64,000 nt of DNA from an uncultured Actinomyces sp. (GTDB lineage: Bacteria > Actinomycetota > Actinomycetes > Actinomycetales > Actinomycetaceae). A program made the position numbers and the translations under genes. This document shows positions 53,207 to 60,462 of this stretch, in pieces (position 1 is the stretch's first letter; each line of letters opens with the position of its first letter). A model generated the notes under the pieces. The model saw only the letters and a program-made list of their open reading frames with translations, had not been told where the DNA came from and did no database searches. Location of the stretch: the NCBI GenBank assembly GCA_900545825.1, contig URAS01000004.1, positions 62,001-126,000 of the forward strand, given 5' to 3'.

Positions 53207-53212
53207 AGTGTA
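53207..53212 (-). promoter_or_regulatory. -10 box of the DUF3039-helicase operon (leaderless type)
   Basis: TACACT on the minus strand ends seven bases before the ATG at 53199. Confidence 0.45.
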
Positions 53213-53270
53213 GGGCGCGCACCCGATTGCCTCCACCGGCGCCCTCGGCCAGGGCGGGTGGGTGGATAAA

Positions 53271-53305
53271 CGAAAGGACCCAGGAGCTGGTCCTGGGTCC
53301 CTTCG
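53271..53305 (-). terminator. Terminator of the HU gene
   Basis: CGAAAGGACCCAGGA and TCCTGGGTCCCTTCG around a five-base loop, 15 nt after the HU stop. It also lies upstream of DUF3039. Confidence 0.75.
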
Positions 53306-53320
53306 TTCGCTGTGGTGTCG

Positions 53321-53605
53321 TTACTTGTTCGACACGGCCTTCTTCAGGGTCGAGCCGGGCGTGATCTTGACGCCGTAGCCCGCCGGAATGTGCAGTTCCT
53401 CGCCCGTGCGGGGGTTGCGACCGGTGCGCGCGGCGCGCTCGACGCGGTCAACCGAGAACAGGCCGGTCACCTTCACCGTCTCGCCCTCCTTGAGCGAGTC
53501 AATGAGAACGTTCTGGAAAGCAGCAAGCGCGTTCTCGGCCTGGACCTTGGTCAGCTGCGCGCGCTCGGCGATCTGGGCAACCAGCTCAGTGCGGTTAACG
53601 GACAT
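53321..53605 (-). CDS. hup: HU-family nucleoid protein
   Basis: A 94-residue histone-like DNA-binding protein. MSVNRTELVAQIAERAQLTK begins the helical dimer part; the beta arm holds RAARTGRNPRTGEELHIPA with the RNPxTG tip motif. I prefer the ATG at 53605 because GAGAGG is six bases upstream; the ATG at 53611 abuts that site. The short form lacks the basic mycobacterial tail. Confidence 0.95.
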   Translation of the reverse strand: MSVNRTELVAQIAERAQLTKVQAENALAAFQNVLIDSLKEGETVKVTGLFSVDRVERAARTGRNPRTGEELHIPAGYGVKITPGSTLKKAVSNK

Positions 53606-53951
53606 TGTCATCCTCTCGTTGATGGACGCGGGAGCGAGTCGGACTCGCTGCCAGCTCGTTTGACGCCCCTACTCTACTCAGAAACCGTGGCCACTGCGTA
53701 TCCCTTGCTGGGCTTTTGTGAGGAAACATCGGGGTTCGCGCCGCCCTCGAACCGAACATAGGGCACGGCAATAGCCAGAACCGGCCTCAATCGTCTATCA
53801 TGCCCTGACCACGCCGAAAACCGGGTTTTTCGGGCCGATTCATGGCCGCGACCACGCTTTCGCGGACTCACGTGATCTTCGCAACACCGGCTCTCATTTT
53901 TAACGGAAATCACGCGGTTTTCACCCCCTGACACCCCCTCCCGGCGAGGGG

Positions 53952-53980
53952 TTGCGGCAACGCCAGGAGGACGGTAGCCT
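53952..53980 (+). promoter_or_regulatory. Promoter of ssrA
   Basis: TTGCGG (53952-53957) and TAGCCT (53975-53980) with 17 nt between. Transcription would begin near 53987, inside the following palindrome, about 27 nt before the mature RNA. Confidence 0.65.
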
Positions 53981-53983
53981 GGA

Positions 53984-54003
53984 GTTTCCGGCATGCCGGA
54001 AAC
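53984..54003. promoter_or_regulatory. Perfect 20-bp palindrome at the ssrA transcription start
   Basis: GTTTCCGGCA followed directly by its complement TGCCGGAAAC, with no spacer. It overlaps the expected start point, so it could be an operator or a 5' hairpin of the precursor used in processing. Confidence 0.55.
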
Positions 54004-54013
54004 AATTCCATAG

Positions 54014-54388
54014 GGGGCCGATCGGTTTCGACGGTGGTTGGTGATTCAAGGGAAGCGTGCCGAGAATGTGAAGTCATCTCGCTAACGTCCTTCACAAACC
54101 AATAAGTGCTGAACAAAACCGCACTGACTTCACCCTCGCTGCCTAAACTTCGCGCGAGGCCTTAAAAGTCCGTCAGCCCGCAGATGCTTCAGCTGCGGAT
54201 CCTGGCGTTGTCTATGAAGCCACTGGCGATGCTCCCCGTCACCCGGGGTATCGCGACATTTCGGTGACTGGGCCCGTTAGCCGCTCGTCTGCAGCTAAGG
54301 TTAGGGCCAAGCAGAACGCAAGCAGACTGCGCACGGAGAAGTCTTGAGGATTAGCCATCGGACCGGGGTTCGATTCCCCGCGGCTCCA
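54014..54388 (+). ncRNA. ssrA: Transfer-messenger RNA (ssrA)
   Basis: One-piece tmRNA. The 5' end GGGGCCGATCGGTTTCGAC is the family signature; the 3' end has the T arm GGGG-TTCGATT-CCCC and acceptor CGGCTCC pairing with GGGGCCG. The reading frame resumes at GCT (54108) and encodes AEQNRTDFTLAA before TAA (54144-54146); with the charged alanine the tag ends in the usual LAA degron. CCA is not encoded (ACT follows). A terminator follows. Confidence 0.96.
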
Positions 54389-54397
54389 CTGATACCC

Positions 54398-54426
54398 CCC
54401 CGGGACCCTCGTGGTTCCGGGGTTTT
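54398..54426 (+). terminator. Terminator of ssrA
   Basis: CCCCGGGACC and GGTTCCGGGG with a five-base loop and TTTT, ten bases after the RNA. Confidence 0.85.
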
Positions 54427-54577
54427 CTCTTGCGGTGGCGGGGTTTGTGTCGAGGGCGGCGTCGACGTCCTCGACGACTGTCGGTGCGGTCCCACGAGAT
54501 GCCGATCGACGCCCGGGTCCCCGGGTGGGTTCATCCGTAGCGGCGTGGCCTAACGTCTTGGCCTGGACATCGCGTGT

Positions 54578-54922
54578 TCATGGAGCAGTCGGCGCGCTTC
54601 TTCTCTGCTGCGTTTCGGCGCGGTCATGTCTTCTTCCCACACCACACATCTCAGAGAACTCGCGTGCCGTCACACGCGGATCCACATCCGACGGCATGTG
54701 TGCAGTCACGTCCGCCTGGAAGCCGACGTACTTATAGTCCGGACTACTCATACTGAAGTACCGGTGCGGGACATGCCCCTCATAGTTCCCAACGCGACGC
54801 CACACATCCATTGTCGTTGCTGGTGCAACCGCAAAAAAGTCACGGAAAACCCACTGGGACTTGGCGTCGGCAGCATAGAACTCCTCGACCGCTTTTTTGA
54901 TCATCGGGTCGTTGCTACTCAT
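54578..54922 (-). CDS. Orphan hypothetical protein
   Basis: A 114-residue frame that I do not recognise. The first 90 residues look like a real protein (MSSNDPMIKKAVEEFYAADA, aromatic-rich VFRDFF, YEGHVPHRYFSMSSPDYKYV), and AAGGTGA lies about ten bases before the ATG. The last 20 residues are Arg-rich and less protein-like. Base composition is lower in GC than its surroundings, and it lies just beyond tmRNA, a common integration site, so it may be imported. It might also be a fragment of a longer gene. Confidence 0.5.
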   Translation of the reverse strand: MSSNDPMIKKAVEEFYAADAKSQWVFRDFFAVAPATTMDVWRRVGNYEGHVPHRYFSMSSPDYKYVGFQADVTAHMPSDVDPRVTAREFSEMCGVGRRHDRAETQQRRSAPTAP

Positions 54923-54988
54923 GCCAATACGTCACCTTCCCTGCCGGCCGCAGTCAGCACCCGCGCGGCACCAGCTCGATGCGACTGG

Positions 54989-55549
54989 TTAGTCGAGCAC
55001 CATGCCCTTGCGGACCTTGGCGACGGCGTCGTCGCCGCGCAGGTAGCGCAGGATTTCCAGGCCGAACGCGACCGACGTGCCCGCGCCCTTCGACGTGATG
55101 ATGGCGCCGTCGACGACGGCCTCGTCCTGGATGACAGTCGCGCCGTTCTCGGTGAGAATGTGCTGGAAATTAGGGTTCGCGGTCGCGCGACGCCCAGTCA
55201 AGAGGCCCAGCTCGGCGAGGATCGACGGCGACGCACAAATCGCCGCGACCAGTTTCCCGTTGGCCGCGAAATCGGTGAGCGCCTCACGGACCGCATCGGT
55301 CGCTTTAAGGTTCGGCATCCCCGGGATTCCGCCAGGCAGCACCAGCGCGGAGTAGTTCCCGAGGTCGACCTCGGCGAGCGTGTGCGTGCAGACAATCGGC
55401 AGGTCACGGGATGATTTGACCGTCTTATCGTCGCTCACCGCGACGCACTCGACGGCGACCTCGCCGCGCCGCAGCACGTCATAGGGTGCGACGGCCTCGG
55501 TCTCTTCAAAGCCCGGAGCAAACAGAATCGCGACGGTTTCTTCAGCCAT
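54989..55549 (-). CDS. DJ-1/PfpI-family protein
   Basis: A 186-residue protein of the DJ-1/ThiJ superfamily. AGGAGG is about five bases before the ATG at 55549; the frame continues upstream without a signal. The reactive cysteine is C105 in AAICASPSIL (nucleophile elbow), the conserved acidic residue is in GFEETEA at 13-19, and LVLPGGIPG near 69 is typical. Family roles include glyoxalase/deglycase and stress chaperone activity; the exact one is not clear. It is divergent from the glutamine-amidotransferase gene. Confidence 0.93.
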   Translation of the reverse strand: MAEETVAILFAPGFEETEAVAPYDVLRRGEVAVECVAVSDDKTVKSSRDLPIVCTHTLAEVDLGNYSALVLPGGIPGMPNLKATDAVREALTDFAANGKLVAAICASPSILAELGLLTGRRATANPNFQHILTENGATVIQDEAVVDGAIITSKGAGTSVAFGLEILRYLRGDDAVAKVRKGMVLD

Positions 55550-55691
55550 GATGTCCTCCTTGCCGCGCGGACGCCCTCGCGGCGCCGCCTCCCTCCACGC
55601 TATCGCGGCCGGTGCTCCCAGGGCGAGGGGTAAGCCCCAGCCCGTCTGCCCGATCGCGGCGGCTTCCGCGCTTTTGCTAGCGTCGGGATCG

Positions 55692-56420
55692 ATGATTGTC
55701 ATTGAGCACCAAACCAGCGTCGACGAAGGATATCTCGCCGATTGGCTTCCCCCTCACACGCTCGTGCGCCCGCACGCCGGCGACCCACTCCCCTCGCGAG
55801 CAGCCGCGCCGATGATCGTCCTCGGCGGCGAGATGAACGCCTACGCCGACGACGAAGCACCCTGGCTGCCGCGCGTCCGCGCTCTCATGGCCGACGCCGC
55901 CTCGCAATCCATCCCCTGCCTGGGAATCTGCCTGGGCGCGCAACTGCTGGCTGTCGCCATCGGCGGCGTCGTCACCGTCGGCCACGAAGCCGGCCTCGAG
56001 CTCGGCCCAACCCCCATCACGGCGACCGACGCCGCGGCAACCGATCCGCTGTTTCAGGCCATGCCGCCGCAGTGGTGGTCGCTGGCGTCGCACTCTGACG
56101 GAATCTCGCAGCTGCCCGCCGGATCGACCCTCCTCGCTACATCCCCGCGTTACCCGCAGGCGTTCCGAATCGGCGAATCGGCTTGGGGCGTCCAGTTTCA
56201 CCCCGAGGCCACCCGCGAAACGTTCACCCGCTGGGCACGCAACGACCTCGCCAATCGCCACAGCGCGCCGGCCTGCGACGGCGGATCGGACAGCGATGCC
56301 GCCCACGGCGCCGACTACACCCTCGAGGGCGTCCTCGCACTCACCGCTCAACACTGGGAAGACATGCGGCAGGCATCAGAAACGCTGATCCGACGCTTCG
56401 CGGAGCTCGCCGGCCGCTGA
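55692..56420 (+). CDS. Class I glutamine amidotransferase-like protein
   Basis: A 242-residue stand-alone amidotransferase of the GuaA-N-terminal/YfeJ type. The triad is visible: C80 in GICLGAQLLA, H170 and E172 in WGVQFHPEA. IVLGGEMNAYADD near 42 matches the family's glycine-rich loop. A Ser/Asp-rich insert follows at about 190-205, then a helical end. The start at 55692 has no good ribosome site and is the least certain part. The substrate partner is unknown. Confidence 0.88.
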   Translation: MIVIEHQTSVDEGYLADWLPPHTLVRPHAGDPLPSRAAAPMIVLGGEMNAYADDEAPWLPRVRALMADAASQSIPCLGICLGAQLLAVAIGGVVTVGHEAGLELGPTPITATDAAATDPLFQAMPPQWWSLASHSDGISQLPAGSTLLATSPRYPQAFRIGESAWGVQFHPEATRETFTRWARNDLANRHSAPACDGGSDSDAAHGADYTLEGVLALTAQHWEDMRQASETLIRRFAELAGR

Positions 56421-56476
56421 GCGTTGGGGAATCCCCACGACACCGCAATCGTCCCCGTCGGCGGTCTCCGCCACGG

Positions 56477-56632
56477 TCACTTCGAGGGCGGCTGAGATCC
56501 CCGCTTGTCCTCGAAGTAGGCGGCCGCCTTCCTGAGGAACTCGTTGTCTTTCAGCAGCTCCTCGTGTTCCTTACGCAACCGCTCGAGTTCGCCGCGTTCG
56601 TCCTCGTCCAACTCGCGCGTTGTCTCGTTCAT
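56477..56632 (-). pseudogene. IS3-family OrfA remnant
   Basis: A 51-codon frame from the ATG at 56632. The protein DEDERGELERLRKEHEELLK followed by DNEFLRKAAAYFEDK is the C-terminal leucine zipper of IS3 transposase OrfA. The N-terminal helix-turn-helix is missing, and an in-frame TAG lies five codons upstream. No OrfB and no terminal repeats are seen nearby, so this looks like a leftover, though a domesticated small coiled-coil protein cannot be excluded. Confidence 0.7.
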
Positions 56633-57020
56633 GACACCACCGTCCTACGTGGCCGCGAGACACTTCCAGGTGTGGAGCGACGCAACAGCGCGGATCGGCG
56701 CGGCTGAAGGCGCTGACCTGCGGAATCGCTAAGCCCTCGATTTCCCCGCCCAAAGCCGCGCGAACGACGCGCTAACGCCAGGTCTCACCCGTGACGATGT
56801 CTTACGTCTCATTCGTGATAATCGCTCCACTTCGCAGTGTCAGATTGGGGTATTTTCATGGTGGTGCCGCGTGCGGCGCCGCCCTCATTGTGGCTGTGGC
56901 CAACCTCGGGGACCGCGTCGTCCTCTGTCGGGTTGCTCGCGGCCGCGATGAACGCTCTCCCATCCACGGTCTTCTCGTATGGAAAGGACTCGGTGGCGCA
57001 CCCCGGCCACCTACGCGATC
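56633..57020. other. Region between the IS3 remnant and the surface-protein gene
   Basis: About 390 nt without a supported gene. The frames present are short and lack ribosome sites. A TATTTT at 56851-56856 could be a -10 box for the surface protein, with no matching -35 box. The part next to 56633 is probably decayed IS sequence. Confidence 0.4.
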
Positions 57021-59660
57021 ATGAAAGATACTCGCATTTCGCACAATGTCGCCGCTGCGGCCCTCACGGTGGGCCTCGTCGCCGGCGGCGCCGCTGCACC
57101 TTCCGTCGCGTTCGCCGAGGACGCTACCCCTCCCCAGAGTGATTCCGCGTCCACGCAGCCTGCCTCGCCGGTAAAGTCCGTCGAAGAAGCCAAGAAGGCA
57201 CTCGATGCGGCTCAAGCCGAAGAGGCTGCGGCCAAGACTGAGCTCGAGAAGGCCCAGAAGGCGGCCGATCAGGCCGGTACAGCCCTCGAGGCCGCGAAGG
57301 TCCAGGCTGACAAGGCCACTCCCGAAGCGATCGCGCAGGCCAAGGCCGACTCCGAAGCCGCGAATGCCGCGGTCAAGGCAGCGCAGACGAGCCTCGACGA
57401 GAAGAAGGCCGCGGCCGACGCGGCCGCGAAGACCCTGGCCGACGCCGAAAAGGACGTGAAGGACGCCAAGGCCGACATCGCCGACCTCGACAAGCAGCTG
57501 TCCGACAGCCAAAAGAAGGTCGCCGACGCCAAAGCCGACGCCGACGCCAAAGCCAAGGCTGCCGAGGACACCAAAGCCGCACACGACCAGGCCGCTGCCG
57601 CGGTGACGGACGCGCAGGCGAAGAAAGACGCAGCCGACCAGGATGTCACCGCCAAGGACGAGCAGGTCAAGAAGGCCACCGAAGCCAACAAGGCCGCGCA
57701 GGATGCCAGCACGCAGGCGAAGCAGGCGCTGAACGACGCCCAGGCGACGCTCGCGCAAAAGAAGCAGGAAACCCAGGCCGCTCAGGCTGCCTACGACAAC
57801 GCGGCGGGCGGCACGGAGAAACTCCGCAAGGCGGTTGACGACGCCAAGGCCGCAGAAGCTGCGGCTCAAAAAGATGCCGACCAGAAGAAGGCCGCATCCG
57901 ACAAGGCCGAGGCCGCGAAGAACGCCGCCGAGACGGCGAAGACCGACGCCGAGACCAAGGAGGCCGCCGCAAAGGAGGCCTACGACAAGGCCGAGAAACT
58001 GGCCAAGGACAGCGACAAGCTGATCGCACAGGGGTCGGCCGGGTTCTTCAAGGATCATGGGGCAACCGTGGCCGCCGACATTCTCACCAAGCCTAACGGC
58101 GACGACCGTGACCCAGATGGCAAACCCTTCACGGCCGCTACCCAGCTCGGCGCTAAGGGCGACGCGACGAGCCTCGAGAACATGAAGGACACGTTCAAGT
58201 GGATTCGGCGTTGCAACGACTTGCGCGCTGGCGAGGGGCTGTCCAGGCTGAAGGTCACCGACTGGGATATGGCAGTTGCTCAGTTGCATGCCAACTGGGG
58301 CGTGCCGCACGGGTCGCACGCGACCAATAACGGGTCGCACCTGAGCCCCGGAGTGAACCTTGCCTGGGGTTTCGACGATCCCTTCGAGGGGTGGTATTTC
58401 GCCGAGAAGAAAAATGTTGAAGCCGGCGTCACTGATTCGAATGAGATTGGCCACTACAAGAACATGACGCGAACGGATGTGACGTCCACTGGTTACGCCA
58501 TTGTCTCTAAAGCAGGCACACCTCTGGGCGAATATGCTCCAGCGCATGCCCAAGGATTTGAGCGTCACAAGCCCGACGGCATCGAAAACAAGGAATACAC
58601 CGTCGATGAATACGAAAAGATGTTCACCGACTACTACAACAAGGTGACGAAGGCCGGCGCCGCGCGCGATGCCGCGAAGAAGGCCTACGACGCGGCGAAG
58701 AAGACGGCCGATCAGGCCCGCAAGGACCTCGACGCCAAGACCACCGCCGCTGATGCGGCGAAGAAGGCCTCGGACAAGGCAGCTGAGACGCTGGCCCAGG
58801 CCAAGGCCACGACCGCCGCCGCCGAGAAGGCGCTGGCCGACGCCGAGAATGGGAACGCCAATCTCAAGGAGCTCAAGGACAAGCTCGACGCCGCGAAGGC
58901 CGCCGAGGCTGCCGCACAGGCCGACGTCGATCAGAAGCAGAAGGACGCCGCCGCTGCCGAAAAGGCCGCGCAAGGCACCGCGGACGCCCTCAAGCAGGCC
59001 AACACCACCCTGGAACAGGCGAAGGCCGACCAGAAGAAGGCCGCCGACGCTCTCGCCGCCGCGCAGAAGAAGGCGACGGAGACGGAGGCCGCAGCGACGG
59101 CCGCTGGGGAAGCGGCGAAGGCCGCGCAGGACCACTACACCAGCGTCTACACGTCGTTGAGTGAGTCCGACAAGGCAGCCCTCGCGAAGCTGGCGGAGGC
59201 CAAGCAGAAGCTGGCAGCCGCCGAGCAGAAGGTCACGGACGCGAAGGCCGCCAAGACCCAGGCGGAAGCCGACGTGGAGGCCGCGAAGAAGGCGCTCGCC
59301 GACGCCCAGGCGAAGGCTGATCAGGCGAAGAAGAACCTCGACGCTCTCGAAGGCGCACAGGCCCAACTCGACGCCGCGAAGGCCGCCTACGCCGACGCGA
59401 CGAAGACGGTGGATGCCGCCCGCGAGCGCCTCAGTAAGGCAGAGGACGCACTCAAGGTCGCCGAGGCCGACTACGCCGCTGCACAGAAAGCCGCGAAGGA
59501 GAAGCAGGCCGCCGTCGACAAGGCGAAGGCCAAGGAGAAGGCGAAGAAGGCCGCGCTGGCCAAGACCGGCGTTGACGCGGCGTTCACCGCTTTCGCGGGG
59601 ACGAGCATCCTCGTGATTGGTAGCGGTCTGGTCCTCATGCGCCGCCGCGAAGAGCAGTAG
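57021..59660 (+). CDS. Wall-anchored coiled-coil/CAP-domain surface protein
   Basis: An 879-residue exported protein. A signal peptide covers about 1-32 (ending SVAFA). Residues about 50-345 are an Ala/Lys/Asp/Glu coiled coil with no proline. Residues about 350-530 form a globular domain resembling CAP/SCP (IRRCNDLRAGEGLSRLKVTD, then HANWGVPHGSHATN with candidate metal histidines, then GVNLAWGFDDPFEGWYFAEK). A second coiled coil spans about 545-840. The end is LAKTG (846-850), a hydrophobic helix and RRREEQ, a sortase-type anchor. The ATG at 57021 gives a normal signal peptide; an ATG at 56979 is possible. No good ribosome site is seen for either. A stalked surface adhesin or wall protein is inferred. 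Confidence 0.9.
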   Translation: MKDTRISHNVAAAALTVGLVAGGAAAPSVAFAEDATPPQSDSASTQPASPVKSVEEAKKALDAAQAEEAAAKTELEKAQKAADQAGTALEAAKVQADKATPEAIAQAKADSEAANAAVKAAQTSLDEKKAAADAAAKTLADAEKDVKDAKADIADLDKQLSDSQKKVADAKADADAKAKAAEDTKAAHDQAAAAVTDAQAKKDAADQDVTAKDEQVKKATEANKAAQDASTQAKQALNDAQATLAQKKQETQAAQAAYDNAAGGTEKLRKAVDDAKAAEAAAQKDADQKKAASDKAEAAKNAAETAKTDAETKEAAAKEAYDKAEKLAKDSDKLIAQGSAGFFKDHGATVAADILTKPNGDDRDPDGKPFTAATQLGAKGDATSLENMKDTFKWIRRCNDLRAGEGLSRLKVTDWDMAVAQLHANWGVPHGSHATNNGSHLSPGVNLAWGFDDPFEGWYFAEKKNVEAGVTDSNEIGHYKNMTRTDVTSTGYAIVSKAGTPLGEYAPAHAQGFERHKPDGIENKEYTVDEYEKMFTDYYNKVTKAGAARDAAKKAYDAAKKTADQARKDLDAKTTAADAAKKASDKAAETLAQAKATTAAAEKALADAENGNANLKELKDKLDAAKAAEAAAQADVDQKQKDAAAAEKAAQGTADALKQANTTLEQAKADQKKAADALAAAQKKATETEAAATAAGEAAKAAQDHYTSVYTSLSESDKAALAKLAEAKQKLAAAEQKVTDAKAAKTQAEADVEAAKKALADAQAKADQAKKNLDALEGAQAQLDAAKAAYADATKTVDAARERLSKAEDALKVAEADYAAAQKAAKEKQAAVDKAKAKEKAKKAALAKTGVDAAFTAFAGTSILVIGSGLVLMRRREEQ

Positions 59661-59685
59661 TAACTCCCTCCCGCACGCACCTCTC

Positions 59686-59724
59686 CGAAGGGCTGGGTAC
59701 CCGCCGCGTACCCAGCCCTTCGGC
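59686..59724 (+). terminator. Terminator of the surface-protein gene
   Basis: CCGAAGGGCTGGGTAC and its complement with a short loop, 25 nt after the stop. Confidence 0.8.
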
Positions 59725-59843
59725 ATGCCCCCAAATTGCCACCTACCAGGTATTTTGCGGCTAGAGCCCATAAGTGTCAGTGGTCTGTGGTGGAATCGTT
59801 CTGTCAGCGCAGATCACGCGTCAACTCGCAACGAGGAGGGAGC

Positions 59844-59981
59844 ATGGCACAAGGGCCACTTCCCCAGCGACCGGGCACTGACGGCAGTCGGCTGAGATCA
59901 ACGAAGCGACAGCACAATAATCAGAAAAGACCCACGAGCCTCACACTGGAAGGATCGGACAAGGAGGATCACCATGACTGA
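59844..59981 (+). CDS. Small basic protein (45 residues), upstream of an acidic partner
   Basis: A 45-residue frame with a strong ribosome site, GAGGAGGG, three bases before the ATG. The product is rich in Arg, Lys, His, Gln and Pro (MAQGPLPQRPGTDGSRLRST at the start) and has no recognisable domain. Its stop lies eight bases inside the next gene, so the two would be translated together. It could also be only a leader peptide. Confidence 0.5.
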   Translation: MAQGPLPQRPGTDGSRLRSTKRQHNNQKRPTSLTLEGSDKEDHHD

Positions 59982-60279
59982 AGAGACCAGCGAGGAAACG
60001 GATAGCACGCAGGGCGTCTTCGAATCGCCGCACATGCGCGCGACGCGTATGAACAACCAGATCTACAGGAAGTGGGGTCGGAAGATCCGAAACAGCGACG
60101 AGCTGCTGATGGATGCCGCCGATCATGGTGGAGAGCTTCCCGAAGACTGCTGGGAGTACCACGGCGTCGTCTGGTCCAGTGACAGCTTTTTTGGCGTCTT
60201 CGAGAGCGAAGCCGAGATTGACGCCTTCGATGAGGCCGCCCACGAGGCGTTCGCCGTCGAGCACGGCGAGTACCTCTAA
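59974..60279 (+). CDS. Small acidic hypothetical protein
   Basis: A 101-residue protein with AAGGAGG six bases before the ATG. It is strongly acidic at both ends (MTEETSEETDST; ESEAEIDAFDEAAHEAFAVE) with a basic middle (MRATRMNNQIYRKWGRKIRN). The C-terminal half with WEYHGVVWSSDSFFGVF looks folded. I do not recognise the family. It overlaps the small basic gene by eight bases. Confidence 0.75.
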   Translation: MTEETSEETDSTQGVFESPHMRATRMNNQIYRKWGRKIRNSDELLMDAADHGGELPEDCWEYHGVVWSSDSFFGVFESEAEIDAFDEAAHEAFAVEHGEYL

Positions 60280-60301
60280 CTCGCTGGACTGGCCTTCGCG
60301 G

Positions 60302-60327
60302 GCGGCGGGCGCAGCTACGCCCGCCGT
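60302..60327 (+). terminator. Hairpin after the small acidic gene
   Basis: GCGGCGGGCG and CGCCCGCCG around a six-base loop, about 20 nt after the stop. Confidence 0.6.
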
Positions 60328-60462
60328 CTGTTGGGCTTACCTTGTCGTGGCTTTGGGTTAGCTTCCGGGTCAACTCCTGCACACCTCGGGCCCCTAGGGT
60401 GAGGGCGGCGACAGACAAACGCTGTCGCAAACCGCCCCCTCTCCCGATCTCTAGGAGGCATG

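Larger units (their letters stand above)
53606..54013. other. Intergenic region between HU and tmRNA
   Basis: About 400 nt with no convincing gene; a 106-codon minus-strand frame (53674-53994) lacks a family match and crosses the tmRNA promoter. It contains an inverted repeat at 53813-53834 (CCGAAAA and TTTTTCGG) and the tmRNA promoter. Confidence 0.6.

Noticed and set aside
53674..53994. 106-codon minus-strand frame between HU and tmRNA
   Set aside because: No family resemblance, no ribosome site, basic low-complexity content, and it runs across the tmRNA promoter and palindrome.
54626..55414. 262-residue plus-strand frame over the DJ-1/PfpI gene
   Set aside because: Antisense to a gene with an intact nucleophile elbow and good ribosome site; the translation is Arg/Asp-rich shadow sequence.
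54014..57020. Prophage or genomic island inserted at tmRNA
   Set aside because: No integrase, no phage genes and no repeated tmRNA end could be seen; only an IS fragment and one orphan gene support it, so it is reported only as a possibility.
56856..59771. 971-residue minus-strand frame rich in Leu and Gly
   Set aside because: It is the antisense reading of the Ala/Lys coiled-coil surface protein; repetitive codons keep the opposite frame open.
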